64,000 nucleotides of DNA from Nocardioides luteus (GTDB taxonomy: Bacteria > Actinomycetota > Actinomycetes > Propionibacteriales > Nocardioidaceae), in the NCBI RefSeq assembly GCF_000960475.2, contig NZ_JZDQ02000025.1:32901-96900 (forward strand), in the 5' to 3' direction. The number at the start of each line of letters is the position of its first letter. Within the stretch, counting starts at the first letter, position 1. A model generated the notes under the pieces. It made no database searches, was not told the DNA's origin, and saw only the letters and a list, made by a program, of their open reading frames with translations. Of the stretch, positions 56,668-64,000 are shown in pieces. A program made the translations under genes and the position numbers.

Positions 56668-57908
56668 ACGGGCGTTCCTTCGGAGGCAGGTTGCTCGACG
56701 CGTTGCAGCCTAACCACCGAGGGCACCGCGAGCGTGACCAGACAGACCGACGCATAGAGCGCGCCGCTGACCAGGAAGACCGGCCGCTCGCCGAACCACG
56801 CCCCGAGCGGACCGTAGAGCAGCTGCCCGACGGGCATCGCGACGAACGAGCCGAGCGCGTCGTAGGAGTAGGCGCGCGAGAGCATCTCGTCCGGGACGTT
56901 CTCCTGCATCGCGAGACTCCAGCCCAGCCCGAAGATCTCGATCCCGGCGCCAGCGACGGCCATCGCCACGATGAGCGGCACCTTCTCGGGCCACAGCGCG
57001 AGCGCGAAGAAGGGCAGCGAGAACGCCATGATCCCGAGCATCCCCGCCCGTAGCGGCCGCCGGATCGTGGCCCGCATCAGCACGATCGTCATCACGAGCG
57101 TCCCGGCAGCGAGCGCCGAGTTGGCCAGGCCCCAGCCCTCGACGCCGAGCGAGGAGGTCTTGGCGTACGCCGGCCCGAGCACCTGCAGCCCACCCGACTG
57201 GATCGCGTTGAGAACCATGAAGGCGACCACCACGACCCACAGCCAGGTGGTGCTGCGGAAGTAGGTCCAGCCGGCGCGCAGGTCCTCGAGCGCCGAGGTC
57301 TTCTCTGCGTCCGCCGGACGCGGTGGGATCCGCACCGGAAGCAGGAAGAGCGCCGCGAGCAGCCAGGTCAGCGCGTCGACCGCCAGCGCCCAGCCGGCCC
57401 CGACACCGACCACGAGAGCGGCCGCGACCGAGGGACCCAGGATGGTCAGGGTGCTGCGCGACATCGAGAGCAGCAGGTTGGCCGGCTGCAGGTCCTTCTT
57501 CGCGACCAGCTGCGGCACCATCCCCTGCATCGCCGGGAAGGCCATCGCCATCGTGGTGCCGTTGATCGCCTCCAGGACGACCAGGTGCCAGATCTCGGCA
57601 TGTCCGGTGATGATCAGCGCCGCTGCCGCCGCCTGGGTCGCGGCCGAGGCGACATTGCTCAGCTGCAGCACCAGCCGCCGCGGGAACCGGTCGGCGATCA
57701 CGCCTCCGACCAGCAGGAACACGACCATCGGGATGGTGTGCGCGGCGACCACATAGCCCAGCGCCGAGGCCGAGTCGGTCACCTCCAGCACCGCGAACGC
57801 AAGCGCCACGTGCGACATCGACGACCCGGCGAGATTCACGAACCGCGATGCGAAGAACCACCCGAAGTCGCGCTCCTTGAGGACGAAGAGGCTTTCCCGG
57901 ATGCTCAC
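56664..57908 (-). CDS. Major facilitator (MFS_3/EntS-type) exporter
   Basis: A 414-residue MFS permease with about 12 helices, resembling enterobactin-type/multidrug exporters (start FVLKERDFGWFFASRFVNLAG, then SALGYVVAAHTIPMVVFLLVGGVIADRFPRR with a motif A-like GGVIADRFPRR). The GTG at 57908 is preferred. It is the first of a two-gene unit with the beta-lactamase-like protein. A drug or siderophore substrate is guessed; the linked hydrolase may help detoxify or process the same compound. No iron box was seen near the start. Confidence 0.86.
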   Translation of the reverse strand: MSIRESLFVLKERDFGWFFASRFVNLAGSSMSHVALAFAVLEVTDSASALGYVVAAHTIPMVVFLLVGGVIADRFPRRLVLQLSNVASAATQAAAAALIITGHAEIWHLVVLEAINGTTMAMAFPAMQGMVPQLVAKKDLQPANLLLSMSRSTLTILGPSVAAALVVGVGAGWALAVDALTWLLAALFLLPVRIPPRPADAEKTSALEDLRAGWTYFRSTTWLWVVVVAFMVLNAIQSGGLQVLGPAYAKTSSLGVEGWGLANSALAAGTLVMTIVLMRATIRRPLRAGMLGIMAFSLPFFALALWPEKVPLIVAMAVAGAGIEIFGLGWSLAMQENVPDEMLSRAYSYDALGSFVAMPVGQLLYGPLGAWFGERPVFLVSGALYASVCLVTLAVPSVVRLQRVEQPASEGTPV

Positions 57909-57995
57909 GACAGGAACTCTTCCGCACATCCGCGGTTCCTGGTAATCGTTTTTCGTGCGACTAAACCGTTCCCCCGGCCAGGGCGTCGAGTTGGT

Positions 57996-58225
57996 GTGAC
58001 CAGAGACGAGTTCACCGAGTTCTACGCCGGCAGCAAGGATCGCTGCCTGCTAGCCGCGATCGCCTACGGCATGGCTCCCGACCGCGCCGAGGAGGCCGTC
58101 GCCGAGGCCTTCGCCCGGGCGTGGTCGAGGTGGCCGAGCGTACGCGGCGTGGACTCGCCCCGCGCCTGGATCGTCCGGACGGCACTTTCCGCGCCTACGA
58201 CGCCGATGGCAAGCGCGTCCACTAG
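57996..58225 (+). pseudogene. ECF sigma factor remnant fused to the end of another gene
   Basis: The GTG at 57996 opens the sigma-70 region 2 text of an ECF (SigE/SigJ-like) factor: TRDEFTEFYAGSKDRCLLAA, then RAEEAVAEAFARAWSRWPSVRGVDSPRAWIVR. It breaks off after about 66 residues. A different frame then continues with a natural-looking protein end, PDGTFRAYDADGKRVH and TAG at 58223-58225. The combination is best explained by a deletion that joined the sigma gene's 5' part to the 3' end of a downstream (anti-sigma-like) gene. Region 4 and the linker are missing, so it should be inactive. Confidence 0.7.
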
Positions 58226-58869
58226 GCCTGCGCCGCGACGTACCTCTCCGCCGCCGCCCGTGGCTTGTCTCCGAGCCCCTCGATGCCGATCAGCGACGGT
58301 AGCAAGGAGCGGTCGGTGTTGAGCGCCTTGAAGAGGGTCGAGACGGTGATGTCGTGGTCGGGGCGGTGAACGACGACGATCTCGTCGCCGGCCTGGAGCT
58401 GCCCCTCCTCGAGGACGCGCAGGTAGGGCCCGGGGCGAGCCTCCTGGGCGAACCGCTTGACCCACCGGGCGTTGTCGTAGCCCGAGACGCCCATCCAGTT
58501 CTTGAAGTCGTTGCAGGGCGTACGCACGCTGCAGATCTGCAGGAGCACCGTCCCGATCCGCCACCGCTCCCCGACGAGCGCCGCGTTGATGTCGATCCCC
58601 TCGGTGGTGAGATTCTCGGCGAACTGCCCGTCACGGAGCGTCGCGCCCAACCGCGAGCCCCACAGATCGAGGTCCTCGCGGGCGAAGGCGTAGACCGCCT
58701 GCTCCTCGCCGCCGTGGTGACGGCGGTCGGTCTGGGTGTCGGTGACGATGCCCTCCCGGCCGACCGTCACCGGCCCGGGCGTCGCGAGCTTCTCCATCGA
58801 GGTGGCGCCCACCTCCGCCCACTCGGCGGGCTTGGACTGACCGATGTTGACGCTTCGCACGATGGGCAT
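58222..58869 (-). CDS. MOSC-domain protein (YiiM-like)
   Basis: A 215-residue MOSC-domain protein, a likely molybdenum-cofactor-dependent reductase partner (N-hydroxylated base or nitrogen detoxification). YiiM-type marks are TDTQTDRRHHGGEEQAVYAF (about 43-62), FAENLTTEGIDINAALVGERW, and CSVRTPCNDFKNWMG, where Cys residues hold the cofactor sulfur in relatives. The C-terminal region has the typical GAP-like helix. The ATG at 58869 is used. Its last codons overlap the remnant gene's TAG by 4 bp. Confidence 0.88.
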   Translation of the reverse strand: MPIVRSVNIGQSKPAEWAEVGATSMEKLATPGPVTVGREGIVTDTQTDRRHHGGEEQAVYAFAREDLDLWGSRLGATLRDGQFAENLTTEGIDINAALVGERWRIGTVLLQICSVRTPCNDFKNWMGVSGYDNARWVKRFAQEARPGPYLRVLEEGQLQAGDEIVVVHRPDHDITVSTLFKALNTDRSLLPSLIGIEGLGDKPRAAAERYVAAQA

Positions 58870-58913
58870 GCGCAGATTCTCGCGGGCCTGCGGGGATCAG
58901 GCACGCGAGTTTC

Positions 58914-59807
58914 TCACTCCTGCACGGCCTTGGTGAGCGAGATCATCTCGGTGATCCAGTCTTTGTCGGGCGTCTGGTTGTCCTCGACCTCGTCCTTGAT
59001 GTTGACCATCAGCCGCAGCACCACCCAGGCCCGGGCACGGTCCTCGTCGAGCTCGGCGGCGTCGACGAGGGCGAAGAAGCGGTCGCGTACGCCGTCGCGG
59101 ATCCGCCCCGCGTACTCGTCGAAGCGGTTCCACAGCATCGGCGCGAGCTCGTAGTGCGGGTCGCCGGAGAGCGGCTTCGGGTCGATCACGAGCCACTCCT
59201 CGCGGTCGCCGCGGAGGACGTTCTCATAGTGCAGATCCGTGTGGATCAGCGTCCCGTCGGTCTCCTCGTCACGCGCGAAGTCGCGCGCGATCGACCGGGC
59301 CTGCTCCACCATCCGCGGCGGCACCGGAAGCCGCCGGCTCCTCTCCCCGAGCTCGTCGGCCCAGCGCGCGGCCTGCTGCGACAACGTACGCAGCTGCGGC
59401 GGAGCCGCCACGTGCAGCCGCCGGTAGAACCCGCCGACGATCTCGCAGGCCTGGACGTCCCACATCTCCGTCAGATCCGCAGGATCCAGCCGTTCGAGCA
59501 GCAGCGCGAACCGCTTCGGGTCGGCCCGGAGCAGACGTACGGCACCCCGGCCGCCCCACACCTGCAGCGCCAGCGCCTCGTGCTCGGCCTCCCAGTGCGG
59601 CCAGCCGACCTTCAGCACCGCGGCCTCGCCGTCGGAAGTGCGGACCGGGACCACGACCGCGCAGTTGCCGTGAGCGGTCGGACCGTCGACGGTCAGCGAC
59701 CACTCCTCGACCAGGTCGCGGACCAGCGCCGGCAGCTCGTCGAGCCACGCGGCCCAGGACGGCCCGAGGGCCGCGAGCGCCAGGAAGGAGTCCGGGACGA
59801 GCGTCAC
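58914..59807 (-). CDS. Aminoglycoside/hydroxyurea-type kinase-like phosphotransferase
   Basis: A 297-residue protein of the APH_6_hur family (StrB-like). The GTG at 59807 is chosen because it opens VTLVPDSFLALAALG; the upstream text has no homology. The catalytic loop reads LIHTDLHYENVL with Asp and Asn, and the metal loop is WLVIDPKPLSGDPHYEL. A phosphate-positioning Lys occurs in AAVLKVGWPHWEAEHEAL. Such enzymes phosphorylate streptomycin, hydroxyurea or related small molecules, so this is a potential resistance gene, unproven. It is divergent from the cupin gene. Confidence 0.88.
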   Translation of the reverse strand: MTLVPDSFLALAALGPSWAAWLDELPALVRDLVEEWSLTVDGPTAHGNCAVVVPVRTSDGEAAVLKVGWPHWEAEHEALALQVWGGRGAVRLLRADPKRFALLLERLDPADLTEMWDVQACEIVGGFYRRLHVAAPPQLRTLSQQAARWADELGERSRRLPVPPRMVEQARSIARDFARDEETDGTLIHTDLHYENVLRGDREEWLVIDPKPLSGDPHYELAPMLWNRFDEYAGRIRDGVRDRFFALVDAAELDEDRARAWVVLRLMVNIKDEVEDNQTPDKDWITEMISLTKAVQE

Positions 59808-59863
59808 AGCGGCAACCCTAAATCCGCTTCCCAACCCCCGACGGATCGGGCAGGTTTGGGCCC

Positions 59864-60388
59864 ATGTCACTTCCAGAGTCGATGGGGACCAAGGGCGTTG
59901 CCTACCCGCCCGAGCGCTACGACGGCGAGACCGGTGAGGTCTCGGCGCTCTACCGTCCCGACAAGACCGCTCCCGACCTCGAATATCCCAACGGGGTGAA
60001 GGTCGACTATCTGGCCACCGGTGCGACGACCGCCGGCGACTACGGGCTCTACCGCTGGCACTTCGGCCCCCAGGAGACCGGCCCGGGACCGCACTTCCAC
60101 CGCGCCGTGGCCGAGTCGTTCTACGTGCTGACCGGGACGGTCCGGATCTACAACGGCGAGGAGTGGATCCCGGCGAGCGCCGGCGACTTCGTGCACGTGC
60201 CGGTCGGCGGCCTGCACGGCTTCCGCAACACCACCGACGAGCCGGCCTCGATGCTGCTCCACTTCACCCCGGGCGCGCCACGCGAGGGCTACTTCGAGGG
60301 GTTGCGCGAGCTGGCCGAGGGCACCGAGCTCGGTCCGGACGAGATGGCCGAGTTCTACAAGCTCCACGACAACTACTGGGTCGACTGA
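59864..60388 (+). CDS. Cupin_2-domain protein
   Basis: A 174-residue single cupin. The metal motif reads GPGPHFHRAVAESFYVLTGTVRIYNG (about 74-99), giving G-x-H-x-H-x-E with the glutamate in AESFYV, and the second motif ends PVGGLHGFRNTTDE with the third His. The N-terminal part (about 1-50) is variable. Metal-dependent binding, isomerase or dioxygenase activity is possible; the role cannot be assigned. The ATG at 59864 has no obvious strong ribosome binding site. Its end overlaps the convergent NUDIX gene by 16 bp. Confidence 0.83.
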   Translation: MSLPESMGTKGVAYPPERYDGETGEVSALYRPDKTAPDLEYPNGVKVDYLATGATTAGDYGLYRWHFGPQETGPGPHFHRAVAESFYVLTGTVRIYNGEEWIPASAGDFVHVPVGGLHGFRNTTDEPASMLLHFTPGAPREGYFEGLRELAEGTELGPDEMAEFYKLHDNYWVD

Positions 60389-60825
60389 GCCACCTTCAGG
60401 GCAGCGATCCCCATCCGGACGATGGGGCTGGTGGTGTCGGCTTCGATCGCGGGGTCGTCCAGTGCGACCCACGCGGCGAAGTCGGTGGTTCCGTCGACCT
60501 CCAGCGTGCCCAGCTCGCCGCCGACGATCCGTGCCTCGAAGACCACCCGGGTCGACTGGTAGGGCCGGCGCCCCGGATCGAACGGCACGACGAACACGTC
60601 GGTCGTCAGCGGAGCCCCGACCTCGACGTCGTAGCCGGTCTCCTCCTTCACCTCGCGCACGACTGCGGCGGGCATCTGCTCGCCGTAGTCGACGCCACCG
60701 CCCGGGAGCGTCCAGCCCGGGTCGTTGCGGTGGTTGCCGTTGAACCAGCTCAGCAGGATCCGCCCCGCGTCGTCGACGATGACGGCGTACGCCGCGACCC
60801 GAGTGTCGTAGTCGGTGAAGTGCAT
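60373..60825 (-). CDS. NUDIX hydrolase
   Basis: A 150-residue NUDIX pyrophosphohydrolase. The box reads GGGVDYGEQMPAAVVREVKEETGY, the canonical G-x5-E-x7-R-E-x2-E-E-x-G pattern (about 46-69). The N-terminal strand VAAYAVIVDDAGRILLSW precedes it. The ATG at 60825 is taken; longer upstream text is noise. Substrate (oxidised nucleotide, NDP-sugar or cofactor) cannot be told. It is convergent with the cupin gene and 31 bp downstream of a PPOX gene on the same strand. Confidence 0.9.
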   Translation of the reverse strand: MHFTDYDTRVAAYAVIVDDAGRILLSWFNGNHRNDPGWTLPGGGVDYGEQMPAAVVREVKEETGYDVEVGAPLTTDVFVVPFDPGRRPYQSTRVVFEARIVGGELGTLEVDGTTDFAAWVALDDPAIEADTTSPIVRMGIAALKVAQSTQ

Positions 60826-60856
60826 CCCCGCGAGACTAGCGCGGACCAGCCAGAAG

Positions 60857-61333
60857 TCAGTCGAAGACGAAGGCGGTCGCGTTCGTGGGGAACGACGTCC
60901 AGGCCCGGATCCGCCGTGGATGCACCGCCGGCGCACCCTCGATGTAGTGCTTCGCCTCGAAGACGTTCTCGCCGTACTCGGGATACTTCGCGTTCAGCAG
61001 CCCCGCGATCTCCTCGGCGACCTCGGGAGCGAAGCTCGTCTCCCGCACCTCCCCCTCGATGACCACCAGCTTCCACGGGTCCGGCAGGTTCACGGTCACC
61101 TTCGGATGCGCGGCCGCCAGCTTCCGGTGCAGCGTCTCCGGGCTGCCCCCGTAGACCAGCTTCTCCTCGAACCAGATCCCGTCCAGCGGCGTCACGTGCG
61201 GACTCCGCCCCGGCCGCTCGAACGCGAACCAGAACTGCTTCGCCTCGACCAGCTGTTGACGTACGTCCTCCCACGCCAGCAGCTCGCTCGGCGTGCCATA
61301 GCCCTGCGGGAACCGCACCTGTTCTGTACGCAT
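60857..61333 (-). CDS. PPOX-fold protein (pyridoxamine 5'-phosphate oxidase-like)
   Basis: A 158-residue split-barrel protein. The ATG at 61333 is preferred to a GTG at 61342. Strands read FWFAFERPGRSPHVTPLDGIWFEE (about 32-55), KLVYGGSPETLHRKLAAAHPKVTVNLPD and WKLVVIEGEVRETSF. It ends in HYIEGAPAVHPRRIRAWTSF, as in F420/FMN-type PPOX proteins. It is one of three PPOX-fold genes in the window (others at 22886 and 31012), not close copies of one another. Function is unknown. Confidence 0.82.
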   Translation of the reverse strand: MRTEQVRFPQGYGTPSELLAWEDVRQQLVEAKQFWFAFERPGRSPHVTPLDGIWFEEKLVYGGSPETLHRKLAAAHPKVTVNLPDPWKLVVIEGEVRETSFAPEVAEEIAGLLNAKYPEYGENVFEAKHYIEGAPAVHPRRIRAWTSFPTNATAFVFD

Positions 61334-61428
61334 GTGGCTCACTCAACCACCAGCCGCGCCCTCCCGACCCGACCGTTCTTGCGCACTCACGCATAACCGG
61401 TGGCACCACCGCGATCGTGGTGGGGAGG

Positions 61429-62400
61429 ATGACTCTCGTGACCACACCCCGAGCAGTGGGCGTACGCATCTCCTACGCCGACGTCCCGCCGACTGTCACG
61501 CGCTGGATCGAGGAGACCCTCGGCTCCGCCGTGGTCTCGTACGCCGACCAGGTCGGCGGCATGTCGCCGGGCTGTGCCGCGCGGCTGGTGTGCGCGGACG
61601 GCACCCGGGCGTTCGTGAAGGCGGTGGGCGCCGATCTCAACCCGCACACCCCCGTCCTCTTCCGTCGCGAGATCACGGTGCTCGAGCTGATCGGTGACCA
61701 TCCGCTGTGGGCCCGCCTCCAGGCCTCCTACGACGATGGCGACTGGGTCGCGCTCGTCCTCGAGGACGTCGACGGGCGCCATCCCGACCTCGCCGACGAC
61801 TCCGTGATGGCCCGGCTCCTCGAGGCGACCGACGAGCTCGGCGTCGTCATCGGCGATCGGACGGCGGACGGGGTGGAAGGAGCGGGCGGCACGCTCGACC
61901 CCGGCCTCACCGACCAGCGCAGCATCTTCCACCAGTTCGCCACCTCGCTGGACACGCTGGCAGACCATCCGGGCGCCCCCGTCCCCGCGTGGGTTCGTGC
62001 GGACGCTCCGGCTTGGGCGGCGCGGATGCGCGCGCTGAGCGAGGAGCCGATGAGCACGCTGGTCCACTACGACATCCGGATCGACAACCTGCTCCAACGG
62101 CAGAACGGCGACATCGTCTTTCTCGACTGGGGCGCCGCCGGCGTCGGCCCGGACTGGCTCGACCCGCTCCTGGCGAGGCTGGAAAGGGTCGACCAGGACT
62201 GGTTCGACACCTCGCTGGCCTCCTCCGCGGCACTCGCCCGGGTCGGCGACGAGGCGGTCACCACCTGGCTCGTCGGGATCGGCACCCATATCGCGGTCCG
62301 GACCGTCACCGCGGTCGACGTCAACCTGCCGACGCTGCAGGAGTTCCGGCGTACGGAGTCTGCTCGGTTCCTCGGCGCGGCCGCTCGCCGCGTCCTGTGA
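61429..62400 (+). CDS. Phosphotransferase-fold protein (APH/choline kinase-like)
   Basis: A 323-residue protein of the APH superfamily. The ATG at 61429 is preferred to GTG 61417. The catalytic loop is TLVHYDIRIDNLLQRQNGD with Asp and Asn, and the metal loop is IVFLDWGAAGVGPDWLD. The ATP-positioning Lys is in RAFVKAVGADLNPH. The pattern resembles aminoglycoside phosphotransferase-fold family proteins of no known substrate. It is a second kinase-fold gene about 2 kb from the APH_6-type one, but not closely related to it. Confidence 0.83.
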   Translation: MTLVTTPRAVGVRISYADVPPTVTRWIEETLGSAVVSYADQVGGMSPGCAARLVCADGTRAFVKAVGADLNPHTPVLFRREITVLELIGDHPLWARLQASYDDGDWVALVLEDVDGRHPDLADDSVMARLLEATDELGVVIGDRTADGVEGAGGTLDPGLTDQRSIFHQFATSLDTLADHPGAPVPAWVRADAPAWAARMRALSEEPMSTLVHYDIRIDNLLQRQNGDIVFLDWGAAGVGPDWLDPLLARLERVDQDWFDTSLASSAALARVGDEAVTTWLVGIGTHIAVRTVTAVDVNLPTLQEFRRTESARFLGAAARRVL

Positions 62401-62413
62401 TGGACTGGCCGGC

Positions 62414-62989
62414 ATGCGTTCTCGGGCCGTCTCCACGATCGTCCTCCTCGCCGCGACGTCGGGCTGTGGGGCAGGACCGGTGACCACGGACGCACCGACG
62501 CCGTTCGCTGCCGCAGCCGAGTCGGCCCCAGCGGGGTTCACCGCCGCCGAGTGTCCGGCAGTGGTCGCGGGAAAGCCGGTGACTCTGAAGCTGGTGGTGC
62601 CGAAGGGCTTCGTGTCCGCGTCCGCCGACCCGAGCAACCAGAGCCCTGACGGCCGGTGCAGCTGGCGCACGCCCGAGGAGCGATTCCTCAGCGTCGAGGT
62701 CGGCGAGAAGGAGTCGCTCGCCGACCTGAACGACGAGCTGAAGCAGTACAAGGACATCGGCGGTGACGACGAGGTCAAGGACGTCACCTACGACGCCTCG
62801 ACCGACACCTTCGGCGACCAGGAGGGCGAACGGCTCAGCTGGTGGTCCTACTCCGACGGCCTCCCCGCCGACTGCGTGCACGTGCAGGCCAACGGCATCC
62901 GCCTGTTCTGGCAGAACCCCGACGACATCGACCAGCGCCTCGATGACCTCGAGGTCGTCCTCGACAGCGTCGAGCTCGTCCGCTCCTGA
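62414..62989 (+). CDS. Lipoprotein of unknown function (DUF3558-like)
   Basis: A 191-residue lipoprotein. The signal reads MRSRAVSTIVLLAATSGC, with Cys18 lipidated. A Thr/Ala/Pro linker leads to a small domain with three cysteines (ECPAV, GRCSW, DCVHV) and an alternating polar pattern (VKDVTYDASTDTFGDQEGER, LFWQNPDDIDQRLDDLEVVL). It is similar in style to the DUF3558-type actinobacterial lipoproteins, but not assigned with confidence. It starts 13 bp after the phosphotransferase-fold gene and could share its transcript. Confidence 0.68.
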   Translation: MRSRAVSTIVLLAATSGCGAGPVTTDAPTPFAAAAESAPAGFTAAECPAVVAGKPVTLKLVVPKGFVSASADPSNQSPDGRCSWRTPEERFLSVEVGEKESLADLNDELKQYKDIGGDDEVKDVTYDASTDTFGDQEGERLSWWSYSDGLPADCVHVQANGIRLFWQNPDDIDQRLDDLEVVLDSVELVRS

Positions 62990-63052
62990 CCGCTCTGAGG
63001 CTCTTCCGGCCAGATCCTCTGGCTCTGAGCAGACGAAGTCACGCGCCGTGGG

Positions 63053-64000
63053 TCATGCGGCGAGGGTGTGGTCGAGCAGTACGTTGCGCAGTCTGAGCTC
63101 GGCTGGGGACAGAGGTGGTGGGTCCGGCCGCCAGGTTTCGGGTGGTGGGCTGACATAGGTGTGCCCGGTGGGTGTGATGGTGGTGATGCTGCCGTCAGGC
63201 CCGGGTCTGGCCTGCCACCCGACGGCCTCCTTGGCTTGATTGCACCGCTCGCAGAGACCTTGCAGGTTTGCGGCGCTGGTTTGGCCGCCGTCGGCGTGGC
63301 GCTCGACGTGGTCGATGTTGCGGATCGGGGCATCACACCCGACGGTGCGGCAGATCCCGCCATCCCTGGTCGCGACGAAGTCGGCCAGTCCGTCGGGTGC
63401 CTTGCGGGAGCGTGACTCCATCGCGACCAGTTGGCCGGCGGGGTCGGTGAACAACCTGCGGACGAACACCTCGGCGTCGGTGAGCGCCTCGCGGGCCCAG
63501 GCAGCAGGAACAGGGCCGTAACCCTCGACCACGGCCGGCTGATCGGCGTCGTTGCTCAAGGTGTCGGCGGTCATCACGACCTTGACCTCGATCCGAGGCT
63601 TCACCCCGGCCTCACGGCCGGTGACCCGGTCAACCAGGGTGTCAGCCATCACCTGGCCCCGGGTCCGTTTGTCACCGGCGGCACGGGCCGTGTTGGCGGC
63701 CTGGTCCAGCGCGGCATAGACCGCGACGCCGTCCTTGACCGGCAACAGGGCCCCAAGCCAGGTCATCGTGTCCGGTGCTGGCCGGAGGCTGACTCGTCGG
63801 TCTTTCTCGGCGTTGGCGGCTCTGGCGACGACGGAGGCTTGGTCGAGGGTGATGGCGAGCTTCTTGGCAGCGTTCTCGAGTTGGCGTAGCCCCATCGACG
63901 CCGCCTTCGGCTGTTCGCCCTTCGCCCCGGGCGCGCAGAGCCGGTCGTCGATGACCCGGCGGTCCTCCACCGAGAGGCAGGCGGTTTCGCGGGCCAGGAT
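63053..64000 (-). CDS. DUF222/HNH endonuclease (13E12-type), runs off the window edge
   Basis: The C-terminal 315 codons of a 13E12/DUF222-type protein with an HNH nuclease domain, open to the window edge and lacking its start. The DUF222 part occupies the left (upstream) half, and the HNH core reads GICRTVGCDAPIRNIDHVER then GGQTSAANLQGLCERCNQAK (the paired Cys and the His-Asp pair). These genes are often multicopy in Mycobacterium and Nocardioides and may be linked to selfish or repeat elements. It is convergent with the preceding lipoprotein, 63 bp apart. Confidence 0.88.
   Translation of the reverse strand: MLARETACLSVEDRRVIDDRLCAPGAKGEQPKAASMGLRQLENAAKKLAITLDQASVVARAANAEKDRRVSLRPAPDTMTWLGALLPVKDGVAVYAALDQAANTARAAGDKRTRGQVMADTLVDRVTGREAGVKPRIEVKVVMTADTLSNDADQPAVVEGYGPVPAAWAREALTDAEVFVRRLFTDPAGQLVAMESRSRKAPDGLADFVATRDGGICRTVGCDAPIRNIDHVERHADGGQTSAANLQGLCERCNQAKEAVGWQARPGPDGSITTITPTGHTYVSPPPETWRPDPPPLSPAELRLRNVLLDHTLAA

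Overview
The window is high-GC, GTG-start-rich DNA from an actinomycete. The closest fit is a Nocardioides-like member of the Nocardioidaceae (inference). The reasons are a conserved actinobacterial gene order running through the window (glyS, zur, uppS, recO, era, corC, ybeY, phoH, rsmE, dnaJ, hrcA, hemW), a mycobacterial-type ImuA'-ImuB-DnaE2 mutasome under a LexA box, a BioQ-type biotin operator, an IdeR/DtxR-type iron box, and a paired methyltransferase and flavoprotein of the kind that makes 10-methyl branched fatty acids. No tRNA, rRNA, CRISPR array, insertion sequence or prophage was seen.

Layout. 0-5.6 kb: the 5' part of glyS, then mostly unlinked accessory genes (a SCO6745-type protein, a divergent short cis-prenyltransferase coupled to a GrpB-family gene, a small membrane protein, an acetyltransferase, a proline iminopeptidase-like hydrolase). 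5.6-13.2 kb: a biotin operon bioB-bioA-bioF-bioD behind two BioQ-like boxes, running into a zinc-uptake operon znuA-znuC-znuB-zur. The zinc operon's own promoter and two Zur-like boxes lie across the end of bioD. 13.2-16 kb: uppS, a YibE/F membrane protein and recO. 16-22.8 kb: a multi-span membrane protein, a voltage-sensor-like protein with no pore, a MocR regulator divergent from an EamA permease, and leuA with an LLL leader peptide upstream and an apparent frameshift near its 3' end. 22.9-29 kb: a PPOX-fold protein, an ABC exporter with a DesK-type two-component system, a flavodoxin-like protein and two tandem lipoproteins. 29-35 kb: era with a siderophore-interacting protein, and the tmsA/tmsB-like pair. 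35-48 kb: a secreted SGNH esterase, a PucR regulator and the housekeeping run from a cytidine deaminase-like gene to hemW. That run includes an inserted AlkZ-like glycosylase and a DUF2470-like gene behind an iron box. 48-64 kb: an acetyltransferase, the SOS mutasome, a serine beta-lactamase-like protein with an MFS exporter, a remnant of an ECF sigma gene, a MOSC protein, two phosphotransferase-fold proteins, cupin, NUDIX and PPOX genes, a lipoprotein, and a partial DUF222/HNH endonuclease.

The most unusual signal is non-coding: a family of 21-bp repeats that forms mirrored (head-to-head) arrays in three separate intergenic gaps (13.2, 48.9 and 54.8 kb), each abutting or nearly abutting a stop codon. 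Read as protein, these give false heptapeptide-repeat ORFs. Regulatory sites that read well include the BioQ, Zur, LexA, CIRCE and iron boxes and the leuA leader. Two of the promoters (znuA and imuA') look leaderless. All calls come from reading the sequence by eye; no database search was run.
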